Part shown: positions 27,508-37,839 of the stretch, piece by piece
How positions within the stretch are numbered: position 1 is the stretch's first letter
Layout of the letters: each line of letters starts with the position of its first letter
Assembly: GCA_949296075.1 (NCBI GenBank)
Contig: CASFNG010000002.1
Coordinates: 1 to 64,000, forward strand
Source of the DNA: an uncultured Parabacteroides sp.
Lineage (GTDB): Bacteria; Bacteroidota; Bacteroidia; Bacteroidales; Tannerellaceae
Length of the DNA: 64,000 nucleotides
Direction of reading: 5' to 3'
Program-made: the position numbers and the translations under genes
Notes under the pieces: generated by a model
Databases searched by the model: none
What the model saw: only the letters and a program-made list of their open reading frames with translations
What the model was told of the DNA's origin: nothing

Positions 27508-27544
27508 GGGCTCAGTCATTCACGAAAGTGAACTCCTGTCGCCC
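27508..27544 (+). ncRNA. Structured hairpin with GAAA tetraloop downstream of the lysine-rich sORF
   Basis: Nested pairing: GGGC/GCCC, CAG/CTG and TTCAC/GTGAA closed by a GAAA tetraloop, with a symmetric 3x3 internal loop. There is no T run after it, so it is not a simple terminator. It lies between the small gene and the terminator at 27586, in an apparently non-coding ~130-base tail. Confidence 0.4.
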
Positions 27545-27585
27545 TCACCCTCAACGCCTTGCATTTTATCCATTCTGACACACCT

Positions 27586-27630
27586 AAAGGGGCTACGCCA
27601 AAATGGTAAATTGTGGCGTAGCCCTTTTCG
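27586..27630 (+). terminator. Terminator after the lysine-rich sORF
   Basis: AAAGGGGCTACGCC pairs with GGCGTAGCCCTTT (one bulged G) across a 15-base loop, followed by TTTTCG. It sits just before the end of the convergent holB gene. Confidence 0.75.
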
Positions 27631-27634
27631 TATG

Positions 27635-28759
27635 TTATCGTTTGATAAGGACAGTGATACGCAGCGAGAGATCGAAGAATACCATCTTCGCGTTCACGTT
27701 TTGCGTGATGTGCTGCTCCGCTTTCGCCAACTCTTCCATCAGCTCAACCACGTTGCGCTCGTTGACGAAGGGAGAGAACTTGGCGGAGAAGCTCGCCTCA
27801 TCCAAGTTCATGTAGTTCAGTTCCGGGGATTGGAACCGGTAGACGAAGTTTTCCCGGATCAAGCGCTGGCAGTAAGCGAGGAAGTTCTTTTGCCTTTCCC
27901 GCCCGATCGCCGCCAGTGTGTCCGCCAAAGCACGCATTCCCTTGACGTTGCGTGCCCAGGAGTTGCGCATCATGGCCTTGAATTGCTCCAGGAAAAACTT
28001 GTTCTCTTCCCCGAGACTGATCGTTTCCATCGCCTTGAGGAAATTACCCGAGGCCAAGTGTGCCACATACTTGGCGTCATCGGGAGCAAGCCCGAAGCGT
28101 GCGCGCATCGCCTCCACCATCGAATTCGTGTCGATCGGGCGTATCGGGATGCGTTGCGCCCTCGACTGGATGGTCCCTATGATAAGGTCTGGAGCTTCCG
28201 AAACCATCAGTATAACGGTCCTCATGGGAGGCTCCTCAATGATTTTCAGAAGTTTGTTGGCGCAAGTGGGATGCATTTTCTCCGGAAGCCAGACGATCAG
28301 TATACGGTATTCCGCCTCGTAGATCTTCAAGCTTAGCTTATGGATAATCTCATCGCTCTCCTTGGAGTAAATGAGCGCTTGCGAATTTCCCGCCTCGATG
28401 TAGTCTAACCAATTATCCAAGTTGAAATAGGGATGTCCCTTCAGGAATCCTCTCCATTCATGCAGGTAATCGTCGCATACCTCCTTTTTCTTCTCTTTCT
28501 TGGTGACAATGGGAAATACGAAATGCAGGTCAGGATGTGCCAATTCGTCATACTTCAGGCACGAGGGACAATGACCGCAAGCGTCCGTCTCCGTCCGCTC
28601 CGTGCAATTCAGGTACCGGGCATAGGCCAAGGCCAAGGCGAACGCCCCGGCTCCTCCCTGCTCGGTGAACAATTGGGCGTGCGGGACGATCCCTGTCCGC
28701 GCCGATTGCCTCAGCCGCTCCTTTACCTCCTCCTGTCCGATGATGTCCTTGAAGTACAT
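27635..28759 (-). CDS. holB: DNA polymerase III subunit delta'
   Basis: A 374-residue clamp-loader subunit. It begins MYFKDIIGQEEVKERLRQSA and the P-loop position is degenerate (FTEQGGAGAFALAL), as in delta', which does not hydrolyse ATP. Zinc-binding cysteines are at Cys52 and CGHCPSC (~61-67), and the SRC-like motif is SRAQR (IQSRAQRIPI). It loads the sliding clamp with tau/gamma and delta. metF lies 20 bases upstream, so the two form an operon. Confidence 0.92.
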   Translation of the reverse strand: MYFKDIIGQEEVKERLRQSARTGIVPHAQLFTEQGGAGAFALALAYARYLNCTERTETDACGHCPSCLKYDELAHPDLHFVFPIVTKKEKKKEVCDDYLHEWRGFLKGHPYFNLDNWLDYIEAGNSQALIYSKESDEIIHKLSLKIYEAEYRILIVWLPEKMHPTCANKLLKIIEEPPMRTVILMVSEAPDLIIGTIQSRAQRIPIRPIDTNSMVEAMRARFGLAPDDAKYVAHLASGNFLKAMETISLGEENKFFLEQFKAMMRNSWARNVKGMRALADTLAAIGRERQKNFLAYCQRLIRENFVYRFQSPELNYMNLDEASFSAKFSPFVNERNVVELMEELAKAEQHITQNVNAKMVFFDLSLRITVLIKR

Positions 28760-28779
28760 AACCCCCCTCCGCTTTCCGC

Positions 28780-29733
28780 TTAATAGATCGCTTTCGCTAC
28801 CTTATATACGCTGTCGGATGCCATCATCGTATAGAAATGCAGGCTGGGCACTCCGTACGCGATCAGCTCCTTGCACTGCTGTATGCACCATTCCACGCCC
28901 ACCTCTTTCGCCTCGGAGTCGTCCTTGCATTTACGAAGCTCGGCGGCGAACGGTTCCGGTATCTCGGAACGGAACACCTTGGGGAGCACGGTCAGCTGGT
29001 TCTTGAACACGATCGGCTTGATTCCCGGTATGATCGGTACGTTGATCCCCTCGGCGCGGCAACGATCCACGAAGGCGAAATATTTCGAGTTGTCGAAAAA
29101 CATTTGGGTAACCAGGTACTCCGCCCCGTTTTTCACCTTCTCCTTCAGGTAAAAAAGGTCGGATTCCATATTGGGCGCCTCCTCATGCTTCTCGGGGTAG
29201 CAGGCCATCCCGTAAGAGAAAGGTGTCTCGATCCCCTCGATGGATGAGCCGTCCAAGGCGATCCCCTTGTTGAACTGGTTCACCTGTTGTTGCAGATCGG
29301 TGGCGTGCTCGTGGTAGAGCCCCGGGGTCTGTTGCGAGGCCTCCAGCGTCTTGATGTCGCCCCGTAGCAGGAGCAGGTTGTTGACCCCTAAGAAGTTCAG
29401 GTCGATGAGCGCGTACTCGGTCTCGTCTTTCGTGAAGCCCTTGCAGATGATGTGCGGCACGGCCGGTATCCCGTACTTGTTCTGGATAGCGGAGGCGATC
29501 GCCACGGAGCCGGGCCGCTTGCGGATGTTCACCTTCTGGAAGCTCCCGTCGGGCATGGTCTTGTAGATAAACTCACTGTGATGGGAGGTGATGTTGATGT
29601 ATTTCGGGTCGAACTCCCTTAGCTTGTCGATCACGTGATACACCTTCTGTATGCTGTTTCCCTTCAGCGGAGGTAGTATCTCGAACGAGAACGCGGTGCT
29701 TCCGCTGCCCTTTATCAAGTCGCTCACTTTCAT
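28780..29733 (-). CDS. metF: Methylenetetrahydrofolate reductase
   Basis: A 317-residue FAD enzyme that reduces 5,10-methylene-THF to 5-methyl-THF for methionine synthesis. The start at 29733 is set by AGGAG 5 bases upstream and by MKVSDLIKG; an upstream in-frame ATG at 29757 lies in the promoter. Motifs are FSFEILPPLKG (catalytic Glu), NITSHHSEF, then LLLRGD and VTQMFFDN. First gene of the metF-holB pair. Confidence 0.94.
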   Translation of the reverse strand: MKVSDLIKGSGSTAFSFEILPPLKGNSIQKVYHVIDKLREFDPKYINITSHHSEFIYKTMPDGSFQKVNIRKRPGSVAIASAIQNKYGIPAVPHIICKGFTKDETEYALIDLNFLGVNNLLLLRGDIKTLEASQQTPGLYHEHATDLQQQVNQFNKGIALDGSSIEGIETPFSYGMACYPEKHEEAPNMESDLFYLKEKVKNGAEYLVTQMFFDNSKYFAFVDRCRAEGINVPIIPGIKPIVFKNQLTVLPKVFRSEIPEPFAAELRKCKDDSEAKEVGVEWCIQQCKELIAYGVPSLHFYTMMASDSVYKVAKAIY

Positions 29734-29754
29734 AAATCTCCTGTTTTTAGAAGG

Positions 29755-29762
29755 CAAATATA
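29755..29762 (-). promoter_or_regulatory. -7 element for metF-holB
   Basis: CAAATATA on the plus strand is TATATTTG on the minus strand, 22 bases before the metF ATG. Confidence 0.7.
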
Positions 29763-29902
29763 CGTAAAACGCGGAAAAATCCCGAGTCGTTTTCGAGGTA
29801 GAGCGGAAAAGTCGGGGATATTCTCGCGAAAGCGTCCGCTTGTCTTTCGGAAAACATCCGCTTGTTTTAGGAGCCCGAAGGATTGGATGTTCCGGATTTT
29901 TG

Positions 29903-29910
29903 TATATTTG
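29903..29910 (+). promoter_or_regulatory. -7 element for the M14 peptidase
   Basis: TATATTTG 36 bases before the ATG at 29946, divergent from the metF promoter. Confidence 0.7.
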
Positions 29911-29945
29911 ATGGCGTTTGAAGACGACCTAATCCTAATATAACC

Positions 29946-32525
29946 ATGATACGATTTTCTATTTTTCTTGTGGGGTTGTTGATGCTCCTGAATCCCGCGC
30001 TTCTTGCGCAACCAAAGGCGGAAGCATATGCGTATGATCTATCCTATTTTATGCCGAAAGGCGATTATTCCTATGATCCGGCGATCCCTACTCCCGAGAA
30101 GGTGCTGGGCTTCCAGCTCGGTGAGCAACATGCCGATTGGGGGCAGGTGGTAGCCTATATGCGCGCCTTGGCGGAGGCCTCGGATCGGGTGGCTGTGAGG
30201 GAGACCGGGCGGACATACCAGTTTCGCCCGTTTATCGAGGTGACGATCTCGTCGCCCGAGAACATGAGGCGGATCGACCAGATCCAAGCGGAACACCTTG
30301 CCTTGACCGACGCGGCGCGTTCCGCCTCCTTGGACATTGACGCGATGCCCGTGGTGGTGAGCTTGGTCTGCTCCATCCACGGCAATGAGCCTTCGGGCGT
30401 GAACTCCTCGTTGGCGGTAGCCTATTTCCTCGCGGCGGCGAAGGGGCAGGCTATCGACGACTTGCTGGCGCATACCGTGATACTGATTACCCCGGGAGCT
30501 AACCCGGACGGGATCAACCGCTTTGCCTCGTGGGTGAATACCTCGCGGAGCCAGACGGACGTGAGCGACCTGAACTCGCGCGAGTTCACCGAGCCGTGGC
30601 CCTCCAGCCGCACGAACCATTATTGGGCGGATTGCAACCGCGACTGGCTGATGTTGCAACATCCGGAGGGACGGAATGGCGTGGATCGCTATATGGCGTG
30701 GATGCCTAACGTGCTCGCCGACTTGCATGAGCAGGGATCCACACGACCCTACTATTTCAGTCCGGGACATCCCAAGCGGGTACACGACTTGGTGACCGAC
30801 GAGAACCAGCGCTTCGCCTCTCGGGTGTCGGCGGTCGTGGCGGAGGAACTCGATAAGATCGGGAGCCTTTACTACTCGAAAGAGGGCTACGACGACTTCT
30901 ATATGGGGAAGGGGGCCGCCTACGGGGATATTCACGGGTCGATCTGCCTGCTGTACGAACAGGGCACTTCCCGGGGGCATCTGCGGGAGACGGTAAACGG
31001 GATCCGCTCGTTCGCGTGGACCGTCCGCAATCAGGCTTACGGCTCTTACGGGACGATCCTCTCCGCTTACCGTATGCGGGGTGAGTTGCTGGCCTATCAA
31101 CGGGATTTCTTCAAGAACGTGAAGTCCGACGTGGCTCGGCAGCCGGTGAAAGGGTACGTGTTCGATGCCCGGGGATCGAGGGCGATCGCCTACCATTTCT
31201 TAGAGAATATGCGGCATCATGGCATAGAGGTGTATCACTTGGCGAAAGATCTGTCGGTGGATGGCTCGTCGTTCAAGGCGGAGGAGGCTTACGTGATCCC
31301 TGCCGACCAGAAGTATAACGCGATGGTGCGTACCGTGATGGAGGAGGTTACCGCTTTCGAGGACAGCGTGTTCTACGACATCTCCTCGTGGACCTTCCCA
31401 CACGCTTTCAACTTGCGCTGCGCTCCCGTGAAGAGTACCGCCGGCCTCGTAGGTGAGCGGGTGGCCGAGAACCGTTTTGTGCCGGGAAAGGTGATCGGTG
31501 GGAAGAGCGAGTATGGCTATGTGTTCACCAATGTAGAGTTCTATACCCCGAAAGTGATGTATGAGCTGATGCGGAAGGGGATCCATTTGCAGGTGAGCGG
31601 CAGGCCGTTCCATTTCCGTTCCGGAGAGGTCGATATGGACATGGGGTATGGGACGATCCTCGTGCCGGCTCAGAACCAGCCGCTTCCGGCTGATGAGCTA
31701 TACGGGCTTCTCGCTCGCTTGGCGGAAGAGGCAGGCGTGGATGTCTATGCCGCGAGCACGGGCCTGATGGAGGATTTCGACCTGGGATCTCCTTCGTTCA
31801 AGGCGTTGAAGTTGCCGAACGTGGCGATCTTAGTGGGGCGTACGATGGGTATCCCCGATTCCGGGGAGGCTTGGTTCTTGCTGGATCGCCGGTTCCAGAT
31901 GCGTCCGACCTTGATCGAGAATACCGAGAAGCTGACCTTGGCGAAGCTGCAACGCTATAACGTGATCATACTGGCGAATGGCATTCCCGCGCTGACGAAA
32001 AGCTCGGAGGAGGCCTTGAAGAGTTGGGTGAGCGCCGGTGGAACGCTGATCGCCTCGGGGAAGGCCTATCAATGGGTGAGCGAGTCCGGGTTGCTGCCGA
32101 TCCGGGTGAAGGACACCTCCTTCAAGGAGGATTCTGCCGTGTATCGCCCGTTCGCGGAGAAGAAAGAGGCTGATGCCGGCAATGACATGGACGGGGTGAC
32201 ACTGAACTGCCGGTTAGACGTGAGCCATCCGTTGGCGTGGGGGCTCGACCAGCCGGAGATCGCCGTGATGAAGAAGAATAACATCGTTTTCGAGAAAGAC
32301 GCGGATCCCTACGTCTCTCCGTTATATTATACGGATAGCCCGAGACTGTCGGGATTCTTGTCTGCCAAGAACGGGGAATTGCTGCGCGGTACGCCCGCCG
32401 TGTTCGCCAAGAAGCGCGGGAGCGGCTCGGTGATCGTATTCGCCGACGACATGAATTTCCGCTCCTATTATTTCGGGACATCCAAGATATTCATGAACGC
32501 GGTCTTTTTCGGTAAATGTATGTAG
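29946..32525 (+). CDS. Secreted M14-family zinc carboxypeptidase, large form
   Basis: An 859-residue exported protein (signal peptide ending LNPALLAQ). The peptidase M14 domain covers ~50-370 with zinc ligands His145 and Glu148 (SIHGNEPSG) and His261 (DLHEQGS). The remaining ~480 residues are beta-rich, including a class I glutamine-amidotransferase-like stretch (YNVIILANGIPALTKSSEEA, then GGTLIASGK). It is more than twice the length of a classical carboxypeptidase. Large M14 proteins are common in Bacteroidetes. Likely periplasmic or surface peptide or peptidoglycan trimming; the substrate is unknown. Confidence 0.88.
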   Translation: MIRFSIFLVGLLMLLNPALLAQPKAEAYAYDLSYFMPKGDYSYDPAIPTPEKVLGFQLGEQHADWGQVVAYMRALAEASDRVAVRETGRTYQFRPFIEVTISSPENMRRIDQIQAEHLALTDAARSASLDIDAMPVVVSLVCSIHGNEPSGVNSSLAVAYFLAAAKGQAIDDLLAHTVILITPGANPDGINRFASWVNTSRSQTDVSDLNSREFTEPWPSSRTNHYWADCNRDWLMLQHPEGRNGVDRYMAWMPNVLADLHEQGSTRPYYFSPGHPKRVHDLVTDENQRFASRVSAVVAEELDKIGSLYYSKEGYDDFYMGKGAAYGDIHGSICLLYEQGTSRGHLRETVNGIRSFAWTVRNQAYGSYGTILSAYRMRGELLAYQRDFFKNVKSDVARQPVKGYVFDARGSRAIAYHFLENMRHHGIEVYHLAKDLSVDGSSFKAEEAYVIPADQKYNAMVRTVMEEVTAFEDSVFYDISSWTFPHAFNLRCAPVKSTAGLVGERVAENRFVPGKVIGGKSEYGYVFTNVEFYTPKVMYELMRKGIHLQVSGRPFHFRSGEVDMDMGYGTILVPAQNQPLPADELYGLLARLAEEAGVDVYAASTGLMEDFDLGSPSFKALKLPNVAILVGRTMGIPDSGEAWFLLDRRFQMRPTLIENTEKLTLAKLQRYNVIILANGIPALTKSSEEALKSWVSAGGTLIASGKAYQWVSESGLLPIRVKDTSFKEDSAVYRPFAEKKEADAGNDMDGVTLNCRLDVSHPLAWGLDQPEIAVMKKNNIVFEKDADPYVSPLYYTDSPRLSGFLSAKNGELLRGTPAVFAKKRGSGSVIVFADDMNFRSYYFGTSKIFMNAVFFGKCM

Positions 32526-32614
32526 CGAAAGAGATGGAATAGGGGATTGGCGCGTTTTTGACGGGATAAGCGCGTAAAAAAGACAGGTTTGTTTGTGAAC
32601 TTGTTGGTTTTTCG

Positions 32615-32622
32615 TATATTTG
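32615..32622 (+). promoter_or_regulatory. -7 element for the rimP operon
   Basis: TATATTTG 68 bases before the rimP ATG. The resulting leader contains the hairpin at 32641-32670. Confidence 0.7.
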
Positions 32623-32640
32623 CAAACGATTAAGCGAAGT

Positions 32641-32670
32641 TGAGGAGGGGGCGGGCAGTCCCCTCCTTTT
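32641..32670 (+). terminator. Leader hairpin (possible attenuator) before rimP
   Basis: GAGGAGGGG pairs with CCCCTCCTTTT across GCGGGCAGT. It begins ~12 bases after the expected start site and ends in TTTTG, so it could stop transcription before rimP or cover its ribosome site. Confidence 0.55.
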
Positions 32671-32689
32671 GTTCATAACCTACATATGT

Positions 32690-33157
32690 ATGATTGAGAA
32701 GAACGTGGTATGCCAATTGGTGGAGGAAAAACTGGCCTCTTCGAGTAATTATTTGGTCGATGTGGAGATCAAGCCCGGCAACGTGATCGTCGTGGAGATC
32801 GATAATGATGAGTCGGTAAGTATCGACGATTGCGTGGAGCTGAGCCGTTATATAGAGGAACATCTGGATCGCGATGTCGAGGATTATGAGCTGGAGGTCG
32901 GGTCAGTCGGGATTACCACGCCATTCAAGGTGCTTCGGCAATACATCAAGAATATCGGCAAGGAGGTGGAGATGCTGCTGGCGAGCGGGAAGAAGCTGAC
33001 CGGCGTGTTGAAGTCGGCGGACGAGTCGGGCGTGGTCGTCTCGATCGAGAAGAAGGTGAAGCCCGAGGGCGCGAAGCGGAAAGTCACCGTGGTAGAGGAT
33101 GAGGCTTATACGTTTGATGAGATAAAATATACAAAATACCTAATAAGATTCAAGTAA
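32690..33157 (+). CDS. rimP: Ribosome maturation factor RimP
   Basis: A 155-residue RimP, needed for 30S assembly. I start at ATG 32690 (MIEKNVVCQLVEEKL); an in-frame codon at 32669 would fall in the leader hairpin. The N-terminal domain shows VDNDESVSIDDCVELSR-like sequence (VVEIDNDESVSIDD) and the C-terminal domain KKLTGVLKSADESGVVVS. nusA follows 4 bases later, the standard rimP-nusA-infB order. Confidence 0.92.
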   Translation: MIEKNVVCQLVEEKLASSSNYLVDVEIKPGNVIVVEIDNDESVSIDDCVELSRYIEEHLDRDVEDYELEVGSVGITTPFKVLRQYIKNIGKEVEMLLASGKKLTGVLKSADESGVVVSIEKKVKPEGAKRKVTVVEDEAYTFDEIKYTKYLIRFK

Positions 33158-33161
33158 GATT

Positions 33162-34427
33162 ATGGCCAAGAAAGAGGAAACGATCAGTATGATTGATACC
33201 CTTGCGGAGTTCAAGGAATTGAAGAATATCGATAAGGATACGATGATTAGCGTCCTGGAGGATTCCTTCCGGAACGTGATCGCGAAGATGTTTGGTACGG
33301 ACGAGAATTATGATGTGATCATTAACCCTGAGAAGGGCGACTTTGAGATCTGGAGAAACCGTACGGTGGTGGCTGATGACGCGCTGGAGGACGAGAACTT
33401 GCAGCTTACGCTGACAGAGGCGCGCAAGATTGACGCGGACTGCGAGGTGGGCGAGGAGGTGACCGACGAGGTGCATTTCGCCGATTTCGGGCGGCGGGCG
33501 ATATTGAACCTGCGTCAGACCTTGGCTTCTAAGATACTTGAATTGCAAAAGGATAGCCTGTACGCGAAGTATAAGGACAAGATCGGCCATATTATCGCCG
33601 CGGAGGTTTATCAGGTATGGAAGAAGGAGATCCTGCTGCTGGATGATGATGGTAATGAGTTGCTGCTGCCGAAGTCGGAGCAGATCCCGACCGATTTCTA
33701 TCGTAAGGGAGAGACGGTACGGGCGATCGTGCAGCGGGTGGATAATTATAACAACAACCCGAAGATCATCCTCTCGCGTACTGACAAGGTATTCTTGCAA
33801 CGGCTGTTCGAATTGGAGGTGCCGGAGATCAACGATGGCCTGATCACGATCAAGGCGATCGCCCGTATCCCGGGAGAGCGGGCCAAGGTTGCCGTGGAGT
33901 CGTACGATGATCGTATCGACCCGGTAGGCGCTTGCGTGGGCATGAAGGGATCTCGTATCCACGGGATCGTGCGTGAGCTGCGGAACGAGAATATCGACGT
34001 GATCAATTATACGTCGAACATCTCACTGTTTATCCAACGTGCGCTGAGCCCGGCGAAAATATCTTCCATCCACGTGAACGAGGAAGAGAGAAAGGCGGAG
34101 GTTTACCTGCGTCCGGAGGAGGTTTCGCTCGCTATCGGAAAAGGAGGATTGAACATCAAGCTGGCTTGTATGCTGACCGAATATACGATCGATGTGTTCC
34201 GCGATATAGAGGGCACGGACGAGGAGGATATCTATCTCGATGAGTTCTCCGACGAGATTGATGGCTGGGTGATCGACGCGCTGAAGAATATGGGATGCTA
34301 TACGGCGAAGAGCGTGCTCGCCATGAATCGGGATGAGATCGTCGAGCGGGCCGACTTGGAGGAGCAGACCGTGGACGAGGTACTCGCGATCTTGGCCGCA
34401 GAGTTTGAAGATGACGAAAACGAATAA
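33162..34427 (+). CDS. nusA: Transcription termination/antitermination factor NusA
   Basis: A 421-residue NusA: N-terminal RNA-polymerase-binding domain (~1-125), S1 domain (~130-205), two KH domains ([12 protein letters not shown] near 260; [12 protein letters not shown] near 325) and a short helix-hairpin-helix-like C-terminus ([20 protein letters not shown]). It lacks the two long acidic repeats of E. coli NusA, as expected outside Gammaproteobacteria. Confidence 0.96.
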   Translation: MAKKEETISMIDTLAEFKELKNIDKDTMISVLEDSFRNVIAKMFGTDENYDVIINPEKGDFEIWRNRTVVADDALEDENLQLTLTEARKIDADCEVGEEVTDEVHFADFGRRAILNLRQTLASKILELQKDSLYAKYKDKIGHIIAAEVYQVWKKEILLLDDDGNELLLPKSEQIPTDFYRKGETVRAIVQRVDNYNNNPKIILSRTDKVFLQRLFELEVPEINDGLITIKAIARIPGERAKVAVESYDDRIDPVGACVGMKGSRIHGIVRELRNENIDVINYTSNISLFIQRALSPAKISSIHVNEEERKAEVYLRPEEVSLAIGKGGLNIKLACMLTEYTIDVFRDIEGTDEEDIYLDEFSDEIDGWVIDALKNMGCYTAKSVLAMNRDEIVERADLEEQTVDEVLAILAAEFEDDENE

Positions 34428-34447
34428 GTATTACGACAAAGTTTGAT

Positions 34448-37327
34448 ATGCCTATAAAATTAATACAAGTACAGAGAAAATTGAACGTGGGAATCAACAC
34501 GGTGGTTGAGTTCCTGCACCGGAATGGATTCATGGTCGAGGATAATCCCAACACCAGGATCAGTGATGAACAATATGCTTTGCTCGTAAAAGAGTTTGGG
34601 AAGGATCTGCCGGAGAAAGAACGTATGCTGGTGGAGAATCGTATGCGCCATAAAGAGGCTTCTCCCGCGAAAGAGAAGCCGACAGAGATAAAAACCGTTA
34701 TACCGGAAGAGCTTAGGCCCAAGATCGTGATGAAAGGGCACATCGATTTGGATGGAGAACAGCCTAAGAAGGTGCAGGATGAGCCAAGGGTTGATGAACC
34801 CTCGACGAGGAAGGAAGAGCCCAAGGCGGAGATAAAGCCTGAGCCTAAGGCGGAGGTAGAGCCGAAACAGCCAGCCCAGGCTCCGAAGGTAGAAAAGGAA
34901 GAGAAAATTGTAACTGGGGAAGTGAAAGAAAAGAAAGCGACAGAGGAACAACCTGCCGCTCCCGCTCCGAAAGAGGAGCCGAAAGTGGAACCTGTGGCAG
35001 AAAAAACCGGGGAAAAGGATGATACGCTTTTCCGCCTGAGTACGGTAAAGTTAGAGTCGAACATCAAGGTGACGGGTAAGATCGACCTGGATGCGCTCAA
35101 CCAATCCACTCGGCCGAGGAAGAAATCGAAAGAGGAAAGAAGGAAGGAGCGCGACGAGAAATCGAGGGCTAATAGCAATAGACCGGGTAGTAACGCTCAG
35201 GGAGCTTCTCCATATAATAAGGGTGGAAACATGGCTAAACCGAACTCGCAGGCGAAACCGGGCGAGGAGGGTGATACCAAGAAGAAGCGTAAACGGATCA
35301 AGAAAGACCGTGTGGATCTGACGAGCGCGGTCGGGACAAATTATACTCGTCCGGGACGTGATGAGCGTTCTAATGACCGGAAGATGCGCTTGAAGAAACC
35401 TGTTAAGCCCGAGGTCAGCGACGAGGATGTACAGAAGCAGATCAAGGAGACACTGGCTCGACTGACCAGCAAGAGCAATAAGACCAACAAAGGCGCTAAA
35501 TATCGCCGGGATAAGCGAGACGCGGCCGTGAAACGGGAGCATGAGCTCCAGGAACAGGAAGAACGCGAGAGCAAGGTGCTCAAACTGACGGAGTTTGTCA
35601 CGGCGAACGACCTGGCTAACATGATGGATGTACCCGTGACAGAGGTCATCGGTACCTGCATGAGTATCGGTATCATGGTGTCGATCAACCAACGGCTGGA
35701 TGCGGAAACGATCAATCTCGTGGCTGAGGAGTTCGGCTTCAAGACGGAGTATGTCAGCGCTGACGTGATCGAGGCGATCAAGGCGGATGAGGAGGAGGAC
35801 AACGAAGAGGATTGGATTCCCCGTCCACCGATCGTGACGGTGATGGGACACGTCGACCACGGTAAGACTTCCTTGCTGGATAATATCCGTAACGCTAACG
35901 TGATCGCCGGAGAGGCGGGAGGTATCACGCAGCACATCGGAGCGTATAACGTGAAGTTGCCGAACGGAAGGCGAATCACCTTCCTGGATACGCCGGGACA
36001 TGAGGCGTTCACCGCCATGCGTGCCCGTGGAGCGAAGGTGACGGATATAGCGATTATTATTGTCGCCGCCGACGATAGCGTGATGCCCCAGACCGTAGAG
36101 GCGATCAACCACGCTTCAGCCGCCGGTGTACCGATCGTTTTCGCGATCAACAAGATCGATAAGCCGCATGCGAATCCGGACAAGATCAAGGAGGAGCTGG
36201 CGAACATGAACTACTTGGTGGAAGACTGGGGTGGCAAATACCAGAGCCAGGAGATCTCCGCCAAGAAAGGAATCGGCGTGGACGAGCTGCTGGAGAAAGT
36301 CTTGTTGGAGGCGGATTTGCTGGATCTGAAGGCAAACCCGAAGAAAAGGGCGGTCGGCTCCATTATCGAGTCGTCGCTGGATAAGGGACGAGGATATGTA
36401 TCTACCGTACTGGTGGAGAACGGTACCTTGAAGATGGGAGACATCGTTTTGGCGGGTACGCATCATGGACGTATCAAGGCGATGTTCAACGAGCGTAACC
36501 AGCGTGTGGAGCAAGCCGGGCCTTCTGAACCGGTCTTGATCTTGGGCTTGAACGGCGCTCCCCAGGCAGGCGATACATTTAATGTATTGGAGACGGAGCA
36601 AGAGGCGCGCGAGATCGCCAGCCGCCGCGAGCAGTTGCAGCGTGAGCTGGGGCTCCGTACGCAGAAGATGCTTACGCTGGACGACATCGGTCGCCGGATC
36701 GCTGTGGGCAACTTCCAGGAGTTGAACGTGATTGTCAAGGGTGACGTGGACGGATCGGTGGAGGCGCTCTCCGATTCGTTGATCCGGCTGTCCACGGAGG
36801 AGATACAGGTGAACGTGATCCACAAGGCGGTCGGCCAGATCTCCGAGTCGGATGTGGTATTGGCTGCCGCGTCGAACGCCATCATCATCGGATTCCAGGT
36901 GCGTCCTTCCATGCAGGCGCGTCGTAACGCGGAGAAAGAGGGCGTGGAGATTCGCCTGTACTCGATCATTTACGACGCGATCGAGGAGGTGAAGAGCGCG
37001 ATGGAAGGTATGTTGTCTCCGGAGATCAAGGAAGAGATCACCGCCTACGTGGAGGTTCAGCAGGTATTCAAGATCTCCAAGGTGGGAATGGTTGCCGGCT
37101 GTATGGTGAAAGAGGGCAAGATCAAGCGGTCGAACAAGATCCGCTTGATACGCGACGGTATCGTGATCTATTCGGGAGAGCTGGGCTCGCTGAAACGTTT
37201 CAAGGACGATGTGAAAGAGGTCGCCGCCGGTCTGGATTGCGGCTTGAATATCACAAATTTCAATGATATTCAGGTAGGAGACGTGATCGAGGCTTACGAA
37301 GAGACCGAAATCAAGAAGACGTTGTGA
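34448..37327 (+). CDS. infB: Translation initiation factor IF-2
   Basis: A 959-residue IF-2. The N-terminal IF2_N-like start ([20 protein letters not shown]) is followed by a long Lys/Glu/Pro-rich linker (~75-370). The GTPase domain has G1 GHVDHGKTS (~466), G3 DTPGHE and G4 NKIDKP. Domains II-IV follow with [14 protein letters not shown] and a C-terminal fMet-tRNA-binding domain. It overlaps the next gene's possible GTG start by 4 bases. Confidence 0.97.
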   Translation: MPIKLIQVQRKLNVGINTVVEFLHRNGFMVEDNPNTRISDEQYALLVKEFGKDLPEKERMLVENRMRHKEASPAKEKPTEIKTVIPEELRPKIVMKGHIDLDGEQPKKVQDEPRVDEPSTRKEEPKAEIKPEPKAEVEPKQPAQAPKVEKEEKIVTGEVKEKKATEEQPAAPAPKEEPKVEPVAEKTGEKDDTLFRLSTVKLESNIKVTGKIDLDALNQSTRPRKKSKEERRKERDEKSRANSNRPGSNAQGASPYNKGGNMAKPNSQAKPGEEGDTKKKRKRIKKDRVDLTSAVGTNYTRPGRDERSNDRKMRLKKPVKPEVSDEDVQKQIKETLARLTSKSNKTNKGAKYRRDKRDAAVKREHELQEQEERESKVLKLTEFVTANDLANMMDVPVTEVIGTCMSIGIMVSINQRLDAETINLVAEEFGFKTEYVSADVIEAIKADEEEDNEEDWIPRPPIVTVMGHVDHGKTSLLDNIRNANVIAGEAGGITQHIGAYNVKLPNGRRITFLDTPGHEAFTAMRARGAKVTDIAIIIVAADDSVMPQTVEAINHASAAGVPIVFAINKIDKPHANPDKIKEELANMNYLVEDWGGKYQSQEISAKKGIGVDELLEKVLLEADLLDLKANPKKRAVGSIIESSLDKGRGYVSTVLVENGTLKMGDIVLAGTHHGRIKAMFNERNQRVEQAGPSEPVLILGLNGAPQAGDTFNVLETEQEAREIASRREQLQRELGLRTQKMLTLDDIGRRIAVGNFQELNVIVKGDVDGSVEALSDSLIRLSTEEIQVNVIHKAVGQISESDVVLAAASNAIIIGFQVRPSMQARRNAEKEGVEIRLYSIIYDAIEEVKSAMEGMLSPEIKEEITAYVEVQQVFKISKVGMVAGCMVKEGKIKRSNKIRLIRDGIVIYSGELGSLKRFKDDVKEVAAGLDCGLNITNFNDIQVGDVIEAYEETEIKKTL

Positions 37328-37329
37328 CA

Positions 37330-37821
37330 ATGAACTGGTTGGACATCACGTTGCTATGTCTGGCGGGGATAGGGTTCGTGAAAGGCCTGTTTGATGGATT
37401 CATCAAACAGGTTGTTTCGCTTATAGCCCTTATCGCCGCTATCTTTTTTTGTGGGAAGGTGGCGGGATGGCTGAGAGGCTATTTGCTGGAGCTGGACTGG
37501 CTGCCCGCGGAAGGCGTGACCATCCTGAGCTACGTGGCAGGCTTTGTCTTGATCGTAGGCGTGCTTGTCCTGGCCGGGGAATTGGTCTCTAAAGTCGTGG
37601 GGGCAACTCCTTTGAGCGTGGTCAATCATCTGATGGGAGGGCTGTTCGGCCTGTTGGTGGTCGTGCTTTTCGTCAGCCTGTCGCTGAACGTGCTCGAATG
37701 CGTGGACAGGGGCTCCGTGCTGATTCCCCGGCAGGCGAAGGTGGAGTCCCGTTTTTATGAGGGGATGACGCGGGTGGTGCAAACCATTTTCCCCCGAAAT
37801 TTGTTTTCATTAGGAGAATGA
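37330..37821 (+). CDS. CvpA family membrane protein
   Basis: A 163-residue protein with four TM helices and the family start MNWLDITLLCLAGIGFVKGLFDGFIKQVVSL. CvpA proteins are linked to colicin V export and membrane stress in enterobacteria; the function in Bacteroidales is unknown. A GTG at 37324 overlapping the infB stop (TTGTGACAATG) would add two residues. sufB follows after 18 bases, so it appears to link the infB and suf gene groups. Confidence 0.85.
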   Translation: MNWLDITLLCLAGIGFVKGLFDGFIKQVVSLIALIAAIFFCGKVAGWLRGYLLELDWLPAEGVTILSYVAGFVLIVGVLVLAGELVSKVVGATPLSVVNHLMGGLFGLLVVVLFVSLSLNVLECVDRGSVLIPRQAKVESRFYEGMTRVVQTIFPRNLFSLGE

Positions 37822-37839
37822 TTGTAAAGGTTTACTAAG

